NCBI RefSeq assembly: GCF_040939455.1
Contig: NC_134110.1
Span: 101,275,001 to 101,339,000, forward strand
DNA: 64,000 nt
Reading direction: 5' to 3'
Source of the DNA: Microcebus murinus
Taxonomy: Eukaryota; Chordata; Mammalia; Primates; Cheirogaleidae
How positions within the stretch are numbered: the first letter of the stretch is position 1; every line of letters starts with the position of its first letter. Both the position numbers and the translations under genes were made by a program. Positions 53,201-64,000 of this stretch are shown piece after piece. The notes under the pieces are model-generated. The model did not search any database, was not told the origin of the DNA, and saw only the letters and a program-made list of their open reading frames with translations.

Positions 53201-54039
53201 GCAACAAAAATAAATAAATGGAACATGATCAAACTAAAAAGCTTCTGCACAGCCAAAGAAATAGTCATGAAAAGTAAACAGACAACCTACAGAATGGGAG
53301 AAAATCTTCGCACCCTACACATCTGATAAGGGGCTGATAACTAGAATCTACTTAGAACTCACAGAAAATAGCAAAAAAAAAAAAACAAAACAAAACAAAA
53401 TCAAACAACTCTATCAAGAAGTAGGCAAAGGACATGAACAGAAACTTTTCTAAAGAAGACAAAATAATGGCCAACAAACATAGGAAAAAATGCTCAACAT
53501 CTCTAATCATCAGGGAAATGCAAATCAAAACCACAATGAGATATCACTTAACTCCAGTGAGAATGGCCTTTATCAAAAAGTCCCCAAATAATAAATGCTG
53601 ATGTGGATGCAGAGAGATAAGAACACTCCTACACTGCTGGTGGGACTGCAAACTAGTTCCACCTCTGTGGAAAGCAATATGGAGATCCCTTAAAGCGATA
53701 CCAGTGGATCTACCATTTGATCCAGCAATCCCATTGCTGGGCATCTACCCAAAAGTTCCAATGACACTCTACAAAAGGGACACCTGCACTCGAATGTTCA
53801 TAGCAGCACAATTCATAATTGAAAAGTTGTGGAAACAACCCAAGTGCACATCAATTCATGAGTGGATTAATAAAATGTGGTATATGTATACCATGGAATA
53901 CTATTTAGCTCTAAGAAACAACCGTGATATAGCACACCTTGTATTTTCCTGGTTAGAGCTAGAACCCGTACTACTAAGTGAAGTAGCCCAAGAATGGAAA
54001 AACAAGCATCACATATACTCACCAGCAAACTGGTATTAA
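50207..54039 (+). pseudogene. L1 ORF2p pseudogene (endonuclease / reverse transcriptase)
   Basis: ORF2p nicks DNA and reverse-transcribes L1 RNA. The ATG at 50207 overlaps the ORF1 frame end as ATGA. The endonuclease starts HLSVLSINVNGLN, but its usual QETH motif reads QKTH (Glu to Lys near 50331). GDFNTPL and SDHSGIE follow. The reverse transcriptase has [46 protein letters not shown] and FADD at 52286-52297. The cysteine-rich end (CWWDCKLVPPLW) and the last frame to TAA 54037-54039 are readable. Frameshifts lie near 50345, 50510, 51055 and between 53330 and 53600. In-frame stops are at 50661, 51161, 52112, 52346, 52739, 52991 and 52994. An A-rich run at 53373-53404 seems expanded. Confidence 0.93.
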
Positions 54040-54245
54040 CTGAGCAGCACCTAAGTGGACACATAGGAACTACAGTAATAGGGTATTGGGCAGGGGGGAG
54101 GCGGGGTGGGTATATACATACATCATGAGTGAGATGTGCACCGTCTGGGGGATGGTCACGCTGGAAGCCCAGACTTGTGGGGGGAGCGGGAAAAGGGCAT
54201 TATTTGAAACCTTAAAATTTGTAATCCCTTAATATGCTGAAAAAT
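54040..54245 (+). other. L1 3' UTR with G-rich tract and poly-A signal
   Basis: The G-rich run at 54081-54110 (GGG, GGG, GGGGGG, GGGG, GGG) has a G-quadruplex pattern, a known trait of L1 3' UTRs. A second G-rich patch lies at 54179-54197. AATAAA at 54243-54248 is formed at the junction with the target-site duplication. The A tail is only a few bases long. Confidence 0.82.
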
Positions 54246-54266
54246 AAAAGATTAACAATTCTCAAA

Positions 54267-55340
54267 GTGATGTTACATATATTATGTATACTGTTGTAAA
54301 TATTTTCTCCATAAATGTTCACATCTCTTCTCCAACGTCCATTTCTGGCCAACGCTGGATTTACTCTCCCTTCTGAAACAACCAACATAACCAGATAAAA
54401 TGTACGTGAAACAGTAGTTTTCAAGGTACCCGGCATCCGGCGATGAAGGACAATGACCCCTGAGAGGCGGGGAGTAGATGGGGTGAGCCGGGCATGTTCC
54501 CGGCTTGCTGCTCTGAGGAAGTTCCCAGGCCCCTGAGCAGGAAGGGGGACACAGACAGTGCTGGCACAGCTGAGGGGATGGAGCTGGTGGTCAGGAAGTC
54601 CAAGAGTGCTAGAATTCCTAGGATTAATTTCTTTCTGAAAAAATCATATAGATGATTCTGGAAATGTCTGGTTGCTTTCTTATTTTCCAGCATAAATGCT
54701 TATTTAGGAGTTACAGACTGAGAGTGTGATAGCCCCTCACACTGGGAGACACTGGAGAGGCGCTGTGTTTGTTTCCTATTTACACACTCGTCTGTAATCC
54801 TGAGTAATGTCCTCCTGTCCTCTGCATATGTCCCTTAAATGTACACCCAACTCGACAGCTGTTTACCTCCGATATTCTAACACTGACTTTTCCCAGAAGA
54901 GTTGGCTAGATTGTGAAACCTAGTTGAAATATTACAGAATTAGAATCAATGCTGCTTAGATAATTATTATAATCATAAATGTACCAGTAATGGCATGCTG
55001 AATAATGTCAGAAAAATTAAGTTGCATAGAGTTCATTTCCACAAATAGGCCATCTCCCCTATAATTTAAAGTTTATGACATAATCTTGGTAGGATTTAGA
55101 TATAAATCTCATCTCAATGCTGCCCTTTGTTACTTACACACAATTCCAGGGCATAATTATGTCTTCAAAGCCTGATGTTTGGCATTCATAACCTACCTCA
55201 AATGTCGCTTGCAACAAGCCCGACAGAACTGAAAAACGCATAGTCATCCATCTCTTCATTCATTCGCATGTCCAGTCAATTTAATTTTGCGCCTGGAGAA
55301 AAGTATTGTGGAGGGTTTTCCTCAGCTTTGCAGGTGGCTG
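54267..55340. other. Unique-looking sequence
   Basis: No gene or named repeat is recognised. Confidence 0.5.
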
Positions 55341-55343
55341 GAA

Positions 55344-55595
55344 TGCGGCCTGTGAAAGCGAGGCCGGTCCGGCTCCACCCCGCGTTGCCTCTCACTCCCA
55401 ACGCCGCCCTGTACCCACGCGGGAGCGAGGGAATTACAAGGCGTCCTGAAACGGAGGCGCCCAGCCTGCAGACCCTGCCGTCCCGTTGGGCCTTCCTGCA
55501 CCCGAGGTGCGTGTGCGCCAGGGCCTCCGCCCATCTCAGCGTGGCAGGGCGCTGGCGAGCCACCGCTCACTCAGTCTCGGCACTCGCAGTCTCGT
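55344..55595. promoter_or_regulatory. Isolated CpG island
   Basis: I count 27 CpG dinucleotides in about 250 bp, in GC-rich sequence surrounded by AT-rich DNA. By hand estimate, the observed/expected CpG ratio is near 1, far above the mammalian background. It matches no repeat I recognise and lacks a poly-A tail. Such islands usually mark promoters, often of noncoding RNAs or alternative starts, or unmethylated regulatory DNA. A 126-codon ATG frame (55268-55648) and antisense frames of 82 and 95 codons overlap it. Their simultaneous openness is expected in CpG-rich DNA and no domain is seen. Confidence 0.75.
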
Positions 55596-55600
55596 ATCTG

Positions 55601-56950
55601 CTGCCTTTTAGCTGCAAAGCAGGCGAGATAACAATAAAAGTAAAGTAACAAACTGAATAAACATATTATATTGTTAAGATGAAAAAGATCAACATAATTT
55701 TGATATTTTTTAAGATACGTTTTCTTGATCTTTTGAAGTAGTTTCAAGATGCTTTGATCATCTGGGTAGTTCTTAAGTGACGTTTCTCTTTCGTGTATCT
55801 ACGTTGCTTTCTGTTAGTTAATTTGTCTCTGCTGAAGCTGTTGCTCTGTGTTCTTGTCCTCTGCTCCTTACCCGTCTTCCCTTCTCATTTCTGCATTTCC
55901 TTCCTAGCAAACAGCTTTTCTTTCTGTTTCCTAGTTTCCATTTATCTTTTAATTAAATCACCAGGAGACATGTGGGAAGTCCTTAGGTCTTACTCTGAGC
56001 TGGGGAGATGGAGAAAGCTCTCTTCCGACTGTAAACAAATGTTAGCTTAAGTGAAGTTTGGAAATATTTCCTCTGCAAGGTTTATTTTTAAATTGCTTGT
56101 AATATCATCTTTGCATATGTATCCTAGAGAGACAAATTGTTTTGTAAAATATTTTACATATTTCCAATTAATCATTGTTGGTACCCTAACATCAGTTTGA
56201 GTGATATCTAATTAAATAGTGAAATAGAGTCTTTGGTTTTGAAATTAGATTTTATTATCTATGATCCTGATTGCCTAAATAAATTTCAAATCTGGAACAA
56301 AGTGTGATGCCTACCTATATCAAAAATAGAGGGTGATGGAGACGCTTCAGCTGTCTGTGTGGTTCAGTTAGATTGGACCAGGTTTGGGTGATCCATCAAC
56401 TATTCTGAAATTTCTCATCTGAGCATCTTATGACCAAAGCTGATCTAGAATAGATGCCAGGGGTTCATGTGATGTGCATACCCTAAGGTAATGCTTACAC
56501 TATGTGAGATCACATTGAGAGTGTGGGGAATTGAATTGTTTCCAGTGAATGACCAGTTAAGTGTCCTCACCTTGGTTGGAACCAAGTAGATCTTGAATGA
56601 GAACAGAGAGTGTCTCTTATTCATCTTCATAGTCCTCATGGCACTCAGCAGTGTCCTCACATGTAATTTGCACTCAATAAATGGCCAGCATAGTTGCCTG
56701 TCCCTGCAGCTGCATTCACTAGGTGTTTCTGCGCAGGGTGCCAGCTCCCCTCATTCAGATCTCCTGAGGACACTGCCATGCACACTTGGCATGCACTGCA
56801 CTGCAGGGCGGGGCAAATGGCCTAGGAGCGAGACCAGGCTTTGCACTTCAGCTCTGCAACTCTCAGCCATGCCAACTTGGGCTGAACTTCCCAGACAAAC
56901 CTTGGAGAGCTGCAGTAGTGTTCACAACTGTTCCCTTTCTCAGAATACTC
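55601..56950. other. Unique-looking sequence
   Basis: No gene or named repeat is recognised with confidence. CACTCAATAAATGGCCAGC at about 56669 may be a scrap of an L2 or MIR 3' end. Confidence 0.45.
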
Positions 56951-56954
56951 TTCT

Positions 56955-57030
56955 CACTTTCTCCATCTAGGTATCTTTCCCATCCTTCAAGTCTCTTAAA
57001 GGGCTCAAGCTTAAAGGGCTTTTCCTGACC
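56955..57030 (+). repeat. Possible L2 fragment
   Basis: CATCCTTCAAGTCTCTTAAAG and GGCTTTTCCTGACCCCAG resemble the L2 3' region. It is short, so this is tentative. Confidence 0.45.
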
Positions 57031-57284
57031 CCAGAACCCCAGGGGGCCCCACGTGGTCATGGGCCGCTGAGTGCCTGGTAGGCCAGAGCAGGGGCAGATG
57101 TCAGTGGGCCACTGAGCATGCGTTTTGTGCAAGAAGATTGATGTTCTGTAAAGGAAGAAAAAAATCCCTTCACATCATCACAATTCTTTTTATACCTCTC
57201 GTTTGTAACCAGAAATAAAATATAACCTCAATTAATTATGAGATCGTTTGCTTGGTATCTTCTACACTAAGTGTCAAGTTCTGA

Positions 57285-57372
57285 GGAACCACACTCATGG
57301 CTCTGTTCCCACAGCCCAGTGTGGGATTTGATACGTCGTAGCCCTTCAGTCCAGGTTTGTTGAATGAATGTA
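57285..57372 (+). repeat. L2 3' tail fragment
   Basis: CAGTCCAGGTTTGTTGAATGAATG is the L2 tail, preceded by CCCACAGCCCAGTGTGGG. Confidence 0.6.
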
Positions 57373-57382
57373 AGTGCCTGCA

Positions 57383-57778
57383 TTAGTTTTCCAGGACTGC
57401 CTTAACAAAGTGTGACAGACTGGGTGGCTCAAACAACAGAAATGTATTGTCTCACAGTCTGGAAGCTGGAATTCGAAATCAAGGTATTGGCATGGGTTGT
57501 TCCTTCTGAATAACTGATTGTAGGGAAGGATCTGTTCTGAGCTTCTTTCTTTGGCTTGTAGACACTGCTTCATTCTCCTCGTTTGTATCTGTGTGTGCGT
57601 CTCCAACACTTCTTATAAGGACACCAGTCAGACTGGGTTATGATCAGCACTAATGACCTCATTTTAACTTGATTCCCTGTGTAAAGATCCTATCTCCAGA
57701 TATGCTCACATTCCCAGGTACTGGGGCTTAGGACTTCAACATATAAATCTGGAGGGGACATGATTCTACCCATAACGG
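57383..57778 (-). mobile_element. MLT1-type MaLR LTR, antisense
   Basis: TTAGTTTTCCAGGACTGCC, AAGTGTGACAGACTGGGTGGC, CTTTCTTTGGCTTGTAGACAC, ATAAGGACACCAGTCAGACTG and TATAAATCTGGAGGGGACATG form a nearly complete LTR in reverse complement. It is solo and diverged. Confidence 0.85.
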
Positions 57779-57985
57779 TGCTTTATACGGCTGGTAAAAC
57801 ACTAGTGCTGTTGTTTCTGCCTAGCAGTGAAAACGCTGCTCTGTGTGGATTACACCACACAGCCTGACTCTGGAGAAAACTGTATTTTGAATTCTTAAGC
57901 TTTGCTTGGCAAAAGGGAAGCCTTTGGTATTTAGACAGCCTTTGATATTCAAGACTGTTGCCTTGTTATAAAGAGAAATATCTTG

Positions 57986-58019
57986 CCTTGTTATGAAAAT
58001 ATATATCTTCATAACAAGG
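57986..58019. other. Perfect 12-bp inverted repeat (hairpin)
   Basis: CCTTGTTATGAA (57986-57997) and TTCATAACAAGG (58008-58019) pair perfectly around a 10-base AT-rich loop. A direct copy of TTGCCTTGTTAT also lies 25 bp upstream (57958 and 57983), and ACAAGGAAATA recurs at 58014 and 58060. No T run follows, so it is not a terminator. Confidence 0.85.
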
Positions 58020-58138
58020 AAATACATGTACATATATATGTTTATGTAGATATTTCTGTACAAGGAAATATATATATCTGCTTACCTATCCACAGGAAAG
58101 AAATAGTCTATAATACTAGGGAATGTGTGTAATGTATA

Positions 58139-58549
58139 CAGTTGACAGTGAACATTGCAGTGTTAAGGGTGCCAACCCCTGGCATAGTCAAAAGTTTGTG
58201 TATAATTTTAATGCCCCCAAAACTTAAGTACGAAAAGCCTACGGTTGACTGGAAGCTTTACCAATAACAGAAATAGTAGATTAACACATATTTTGTATAT
58301 TATATGTATTACATACTATTCTTAAAATAAAATAAGCTATAGAAAAGAAAATGTTACTAAGAAAATCATAAGAAAGAGAAAATGTACTTACTATTCATTA
58401 AGTGGCAGTGAATTACCACAAAGGTATCTGTCCTTGTCATCTTCACATTGAGTAGGCTGAGGAGGAAGAGAAAGAGACTGTCTCAGGGTTGGCAGAGGCA
58501 GAAGAAAATCCACATATATGTGGACCCTTGCAGTTCCAAGGGTCAAGTG
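58139..58549. mobile_element. Tigger-group non-autonomous DNA transposon (MITE)
   Basis: The left end CAGTTGACAGTGAAC and the right end AAGGGTCAAGTG are worn inverted repeats (CAGTTGACCCTT type), flanked by TA on both sides (58137-58138 and 58550-58551), the Tc1/mariner target. The middle (CAAAACTTAAGTACGAAAAGCC, TTAACACATATTTTGTATATT, CTATTCATTAAGTGGCAGTG) matches a common MER8/MER44-like Tigger MITE. It does not encode a transposase. Confidence 0.85.
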
Positions 58550-59060
58550 TATACTTTTACCTTAGCCCGTATCCATTTCTCTTGTGTCTGATTTCAGTGG
58601 GAAAATCAGGAATGGCAGGTTATTGGGAATGAAATATCTCAAATGCTTTCCCCATTATAGTAAGGCATGATCAATCAAGTGTTGGGAGACAGGAATTTTG
58701 GTCACATGAGATATGTACTGTCCCCTATAGAGAGGAGTCACAATGAGACCAGACCTTTGCACACTGCTGGAGAGGGAAGGTAAATAAGAAAGGAGGTCAG
58801 AGAAAATGCCTATCCTTTACCTAGGAAAGATTAGGATGATTAACTAGCAATGCCCAGAAAATGTGAACAACTAAGAATGAGACATTAGTTAGACACCCTG
58901 TGTATGACTGAAGGTGTAAGAGACTGCACGTGGCTTCCTATGGCTAATGACCACATTTGGAAGTTCTGAAACCTGTTAGCTGGCACGCTTTTCTGGTAAG
59001 ACCAAACCTTAGGCATGACTGCCATGTTTGGATTGGTCCTAATTAACAGTGTCAGATTTG
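58550..59060. other. Unique-looking sequence
   Basis: No gene or named repeat is recognised. Confidence 0.5.
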
Positions 59061-59065
59061 TTTTG

Positions 59066-59370
59066 GGGAGGAAGGAGTTTTTAAACTTTTTTTGATTAAC
59101 AAAAACTATGTGTATTTATCATGTGTAATATGTTGCTTTGAAATATGTATACATTAAGGAATCACTAAATAAAGCTAATGAACGTGTGCATTACCTCACA
59201 TATTAATACTTTTTTGTGTCGAGAACACTTAAAATCTAATTTCTTAATGATTTTCAGGAATATAACACATTGTTTTTAACTGTAGTCACCATGTTGTACC
59301 ATAGGTCTCTTGACCTTATTCCTCCCACATAACTGAACTTTTGTATCCTTTGATCAACATTTTGCAAATC
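59066..59370 (-). repeat. L1 3' end fragment, antisense
   Basis: ATACATTAAGGAATCACTAAAT, CTAATTTCTTAATGATTTTC, ACATTGTTTTTAACTGTAGTC and ACTTTTGTATCCTTTGATC match the reverse complement of an L1M/L1MB-type 3' end. It is bounded on the right by C10 at 59372-59381. Confidence 0.75.
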
Positions 59371-59375
59371 ACCCC

Positions 59376-60955
59376 CCCCCCAGTAGATTTTAAGTACAAA
59401 CACAGAGTGCAATGTTGTACATTGTTAGGGGCATTTTCCTGAACTGGAGGGACCCCTTCTGAAATCTGTATTCAATGGCATTGAAAATATCATTGCCTTC
59501 CTACTTCCCTCAGCAGATTTCTAGCTCCATTTTACCAAGATGGAAAACATTCAGTGCTTATGACTGGTTCTTGCCAGGCAGTGTGATTACAGAGTTGTCA
59601 CTGTTTCCAGGCTACATGTAATAACAGAAGTACGTTAAAGATTTGACAGTTGTTTCCAGATTTTGTTGCATGACCTAATTCTGACCCGCGTCCTGACCTT
59701 GGAGACATGCCTCATGGCATGGATATGATGCTTACAGATATCACTAGCGCCACCTAGTTCAAACATGATCCTTGTTTGGTCATTTGGAGCACTGAATTAT
59801 GCTTACATCCTAAAGACAGCCATCATCGAGTGTCTAATTTCAGCTATTGACACATTTTAACACCATTTTGTGGGAGAAAAAGTTGTGTGTCAAATCAGTT
59901 ATTTGAAAACCATATGTAATTCAGAAACCCAACCAATAATCTGAAAGATTTGGGGTCTTACAGATTAGAGTTGCTGAATAACTCAGTGCACATCCTCCTT
60001 CCAGCCTTTTTCTCGGGTAGAGCTGTCTGGTCCGGCTGTCGCACGTGGGGCACGTGTAAAGCAGTGGATGGCAGCTCAGTCATCATCTTGAACCTGCACC
60101 TGGGGTGAGCACACTCATGTTAAGTGGATGATGAGTATTCAGTGACATCTTTAGTCATTAAAGAAAGACTCAGAGAAGACAAATGGGTACAAATATGCCA
60201 GTAATTTACTAAGGAGATTAGGAGAAATTTTAAATAGCATTCAGATATGGCATCAAATAGACTAGGTGACTATTGCTAACAATACCCAACATTTGTCTTG
60301 CATTTTGTAGTTGTCAAAGAACTGTTCATTGCACAGTATTTGTAAATACTGTGGAATATGTCACAAGATTCTGTGGAATATGTCAGCCAGGTGTTATTAT
60401 TCTAATGAGCAGATGAAGAAAAAGAGGTTTTAAAAGGAAAGAAAACAAAGATTAAAGGAACAGCCCCCGTTCCACATGTAATTACTACAATAATTAAATT
60501 ACTATGAACTTAATTAAAACAGGATCCAAAACATTGCCATAAAAAAGTATATAATATTCACAACTTTGTGAGTTGAAATAATTATTTCTTTAAAAAAATA
60601 CATAGATTTTATTTCAAATTTGTCTATATATTTGAATTTTATAAGGGCATAAAATATAAGGATCAGACAACAATCAACTTTGACTTATGTGTGGCATGTT
60701 ACATACAAAATAACTGTAAAGGCATAAAATGATGGAAAGCTGTCACTTAGAACACAGTACAGTTAATTAAAAGTAATTACATAGTTATTTTATGAAAAAC
60801 ACTAGTAGTATTTTTCATAAAAATCTTTTCACTTGCATAAAGTTTTATCACTATCAAAATCCTAACGTTTCTGCTAGATATTATGAGATATATGTATACA
60901 CAGATACTTAATATGCATAATATAATATAAAACTATGATATATATATATTTAATA
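59376..60955. other. Unique-looking sequence
   Basis: No gene or named repeat is recognised. An AT dinucleotide patch lies at about 60915-60955. Confidence 0.5.
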
Positions 60956-60959
60956 GACA

Positions 60960-61195
60960 ATTTCTAGAGAAGTTTTAGGTTCGCAATCAAATTGAGCAGA
61001 AGTTACAGAAACCTTCCACGTCCCCATGCCCCCACACCTGCATAGCCTCTTTTGTTAGTGACACCCTCCACCAGACACTTTCCAGTGTTGAAACACGTAT
61101 CTTGAACAAACATTCTACACTTGATGTAATTGACCACAAATATATTTTCAGTTTTTCTTTGTGACTTTATGGCTCTATCTATTCATCAAATTAAG
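60960..61195 (-). repeat. L1 3' end fragment, antisense
   Basis: TTTTAGGTTCGCAATCAAATTG, AGAAACCTTCCACGTCCCC, CCCACACCTGCATAGCCTC and CACCCTCCACCAGACACTTTCC match the same L1 3' type that begins at 14879, here as a short and diverged copy. Confidence 0.72.
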
Positions 61196-61199
61196 AGAA

Positions 61200-61992
61200 T
61201 TCTTCTCCCCTGTGCCTCTCCTTTGTCCCCAAACAGCTCTGGATGCAGGGTCTCCACCTGCCCCCGAGACATAGCAGGTGCTGTCACTGCAGGGCAAGGG
61301 TGGCCTCCCTGCACGCCACCTGGGTTCTTCCACCACCTCCTGCGAGCCTTTGTCCTGGTCTCCATATTGGAAATGGAAAGTCTCCTCCTCTGTCTCTTGC
61401 ACTGGTAATTTCCTTACCTGTGATATTTTTCTCCATAACTCTAACATACCTCTCACATACTGCCTCCAACTCACTGGAGCTCGAGGTCCCAGAAAGTGAT
61501 GTCTCCAGTCTCCACAATGCCTGCTACACGGCAGCACTCCGCACACACTTGAGTAGTCACCAATGTATTCATGTTTATTTTAAATCACTTAGAATTTATT
61601 TTTATACTTATAGAGATAGTTTAGGTTAATTACACGTGATGTTTTTAAAATTGATATATTACTCATCTACATAAATAGAAAACATAAACAAAATAAATTG
61701 TTTTATTCCACTCAGACTCTGACTCTGCTGATTTTCAATCCAGAGTCACTGAAGACTGTTTTCCTACATAATATCATCTTCTGTGTCATCAAAACCATTG
61801 TTGAAAGAAATTCTTCAAAAAATCCATAAAAAGAGCTTAAAGCCCAGTATGTGGCTCCTACTCCAGTTTTACGATTGCATCATGGAGCCAGCCTGCTTTG
61901 GGTCGTGCTTTGGGAAAGGTAATAAATATCTGTTTCACCCACACACCTGTCATTTGGATTCCAAGTGGTTCAGAGAGTGCTTTATTGTTGTC
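61200..61992. other. Unique-looking sequence
   Basis: Overlapping frames of 73-128 codons on both strands (61175-61629) have no motif I recognise and no exon context. I do not call a gene. Confidence 0.5.
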
Positions 61993-62007
61993 TCAGATAT
62001 TTTCTTT

Positions 62008-62306
<299 letters not shown>

Positions 62307-62321
62307 TCAGATATTTTCTTT

Positions 62322-63685
62322 CTTCTTCTTTTACTACTCTATTTTGGAAATTTTCAAACACATGTCAAAGTGAGTGGCTCTCCATGAACCAGCACCAGTG
62401 GTCTGCCCTTAACTTTTATTTTCTCTTTTTTCTGGCATATTTTTAAATAAATCCTGGACATAGCATCTGTAATGCCTCTTGGGGACCCATAACTGACAAG
62501 AACATCTTTTTCCAAAAACATTTTTCAAGGATCAAGGAGAAGATTTTTGTAAATCATATAGATTGAATCTACATTTGAAAATTACTCAAATGTGTATTTG
62601 TGTGGAGCATATCGTTTAAACATCATAACCTTTTTGTGGAGACTGCCGGAATACTATTTTTTAAAGGGGTAAATATTAAGAGGATATTTTCATTTTACTG
62701 CTAAAAGAGTTTTTACTGTCATTTCCTACACACTATTTATTCAGGTTTTACAGCATGAACAATATATTAGGCATTACACACTGCAATAAAAAGCAGCTGT
62801 TTCTGCCCTTGAGAAATATACCTTCTAGCTAGGAATACTGACAAACACACAACCATTAATTTAAATAAAATATTATAATTAGTGTTGAACAATTCAAGTG
62901 CACAAGCATTCAAGGGCAGAGGAAGGCTCTTTGAGAATGGGTCAGCTAGAGATTATTCTTTTATGAAGGAAAAAAGCTTTGACGTGAATCTCAATTCAGG
63001 AGAAGAACATATATTAAGACATGGCATGTTCAAACACTAAGTTAGAAATTGGTACATGGTAAAAGCTAAGAAAAAGATTCAGAAGGAAACTGTGACTGAT
63101 GATAAATTATTAAATAAGTTGTGGCTGTGTCAGAGTTGTGAAGTATAACATTGACGTTTGAGCCCCTCATAAAGAGTCTTTTTATAATGTTCATAAGTCT
63201 ATTTATATTTGGAAAAGGGGCTCAGGACTATTTTTTAAAAATTCATATAAACCTAAAAGGGTTGAATTTCTAATAACAGGATTTCAGGAGCACGATGGTA
63301 TCTGTTGGAGGAAGCTGCAGGGCAGGTGAGCTCACCTGGCAGCAAGCCTGGGGAAGAGCAGATTTTGCCATGTGGATCGGGGCACAGAGAGACCCAGGAC
63401 AAGCTTGATTCATGCCTATGACTTCCCCGGCAAATCTGACCACTTCTCTCCCTCCACTCTGCTCTAGCATTCAAACACAAATGAAGAACTTCCCCTGGAC
63501 AATCATATTTACAGTCCCCTCGTTATTTGCAACTTCTTGGCCTTACCCCCTACAGACAAGCCATGATACAACCAGTGACAATTTTTCATCTTAGCAAAGC
63601 AGGAGCAGGATCCAGTGCTAGTTGTTTTAGCTCTTTGAAAGCAGTGACATTGATATGTGCTGAGAACCATACATGTGTCTTCTTT
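62322..63685. other. Unique-looking sequence
   Basis: No gene or named repeat is recognised. Short overlapping frames at 63253-63594 on both strands have no motif I know. Confidence 0.5.
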
Positions 63686-63689
63686 AATC

Positions 63690-63835
63690 CTGTAGCAACT
63701 CTTTTAATTGCTTCTATTATTATCCCTATTTTAAAGGTGAGGAAATCGAAATGCACATGATTACGCAGGTAGTCCAAGGTCACACGGCTAGCAAGGAGTA
63801 GAATGCAGACGATTTGATTCTGGGGCCCATGCTCT
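63690..63835 (-). repeat. MIR, antisense
   Basis: CCCTATTTTAAAGGTGAGGAAATC, GTCCAAGGTCACACGGCTAGC and GGGGCCCATGCTCTCCGC match the reverse complement of MIR (AGATGAGGAAACTGAGGC, AAGGTCACACAGCTAGTAAG). Confidence 0.82.
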
Positions 63836-63839
63836 CCGC

Positions 63840-64000
63840 CTCGGTCTACAATCCCCTCCCGAATTGTTCAATGTTTCTATTCCCTCATCTCTGTCTTCTT
63901 AAATAAAATGGGAACGTGATTCTCTGAAGATAGCACCAGATGTCTGCCTATTTTCCTTTGAGCTCAAAGCACCGCCGTCATTTGATCATTAGCACATGGC
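63840..64000. other. Window end, nothing recognised
   Basis: No feature is recognised up to the end of the window. Confidence 0.5.

Larger units (their letters stand above)
47818..54266 (+). mobile_element. Full-length L1 retrotransposon with target-site duplication
   Basis: The element occupies about 47839-54245 (6.4 kb) and contains a 5' UTR, ORF1, ORF2 and 3' UTR in order. It is flanked by a 21-bp target-site duplication (47818-47838 and 54246-54266) starting AAAAGATTAACAA, with one C/T difference. The duplication shows a complete target-primed insertion with no 5' truncation. Both ORFs are broken. The A tail is nearly gone (only a few A before the duplication). Its proteins resemble mammalian L1 throughout; the family is probably specific to the lemur lineage, which needs a Dfam search. 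Confidence 0.96.

Noticed and set aside
55268..55648. 126-codon ATG frame over the CpG island
   Set aside because: Antisense frames of 82 and 95 codons overlap it. CpG-rich DNA has few stops in all frames, and no motif is seen. The island itself is kept as a finding.
61175..61629. Overlapping frames of up to 128 codons on both strands
   Set aside because: They shadow each other and no protein family is recognised.

Overview
This is a stretch of nuclear DNA from a placental mammal, almost certainly a strepsirrhine primate and most likely a Malagasy lemur. The clearest evidence is the Alu elements at 32465-32770, 37765-38099 and 62008-62306. They are dimeric 7SL-derived Alus whose middle A-rich linker carries the AT-rich block (ATTAATTGGCCAACTAA-type plus a TA run) that I know from lemur Alus and not from human ones. 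A small TTAA-flanked piggyBac-type transposon at 14517-14871 fits the same picture, because young piggyBac activity is known in the mouse lemur.

I found no protein-coding gene, no exon I can defend, no RNA gene and no CRISPR array. The window reads as a gene desert or a very long intron. Much of it is recognisable transposable element and most of the rest is old unique-looking sequence. Open frames here are short, overlap repeats, or rest on low-complexity sequence or a non-ATG start.

Layout. 1-9 kb: unique sequence, an old minus-strand L1 piece (2440-3105), an MLT1-type LTR split by an Alu monomer (3818-4520), and a minus-strand L1 split by a 579-bp pyrimidine tract plus an Alu (6445-8000). 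9-14 kb: mostly unique, with one old repeat, a purine-rich tract, a MIR and a short GT repeat. 14.5-23.2 kb: a dense repeat block made of a minus-strand L1 that contains the piggyBac element, a minus-strand MaLR internal region with LTR remnants, a second minus-strand L1, and a decayed Tigger1-like DNA transposon with recognisable transposase pieces. 23-36 kb: mostly unique, with an MLT1 LTR, an Alu monomer, two MER5A copies, an L2, and two Alus. 36-41 kb: a 57-bp Z-DNA-type tract, a minus-strand L1 containing a young Alu, and a MaLR with its LTR in an inverted arrangement followed by internal sequence. 41-47.8 kb: MIR, MER5A, Alu, a G-rich tract and an MLT2 (ERVL) LTR. 47.8-54.3 kb: one essentially full-length sense L1 with a 21-bp target-site duplication, 5' UTR, ORF1, ORF2 and 3' UTR, inactivated by stops and frameshifts. 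54-64 kb: a 250-bp CpG island, L2 pieces, an MLT1 LTR, a Tigger-type MITE, L1 tails, an Alu and a MIR.

There is no gene network to describe. The interest lies in nested insertions, structure-forming DNA, the lineage-specific transposons and one isolated CpG island. I did not find a credible new biological system.
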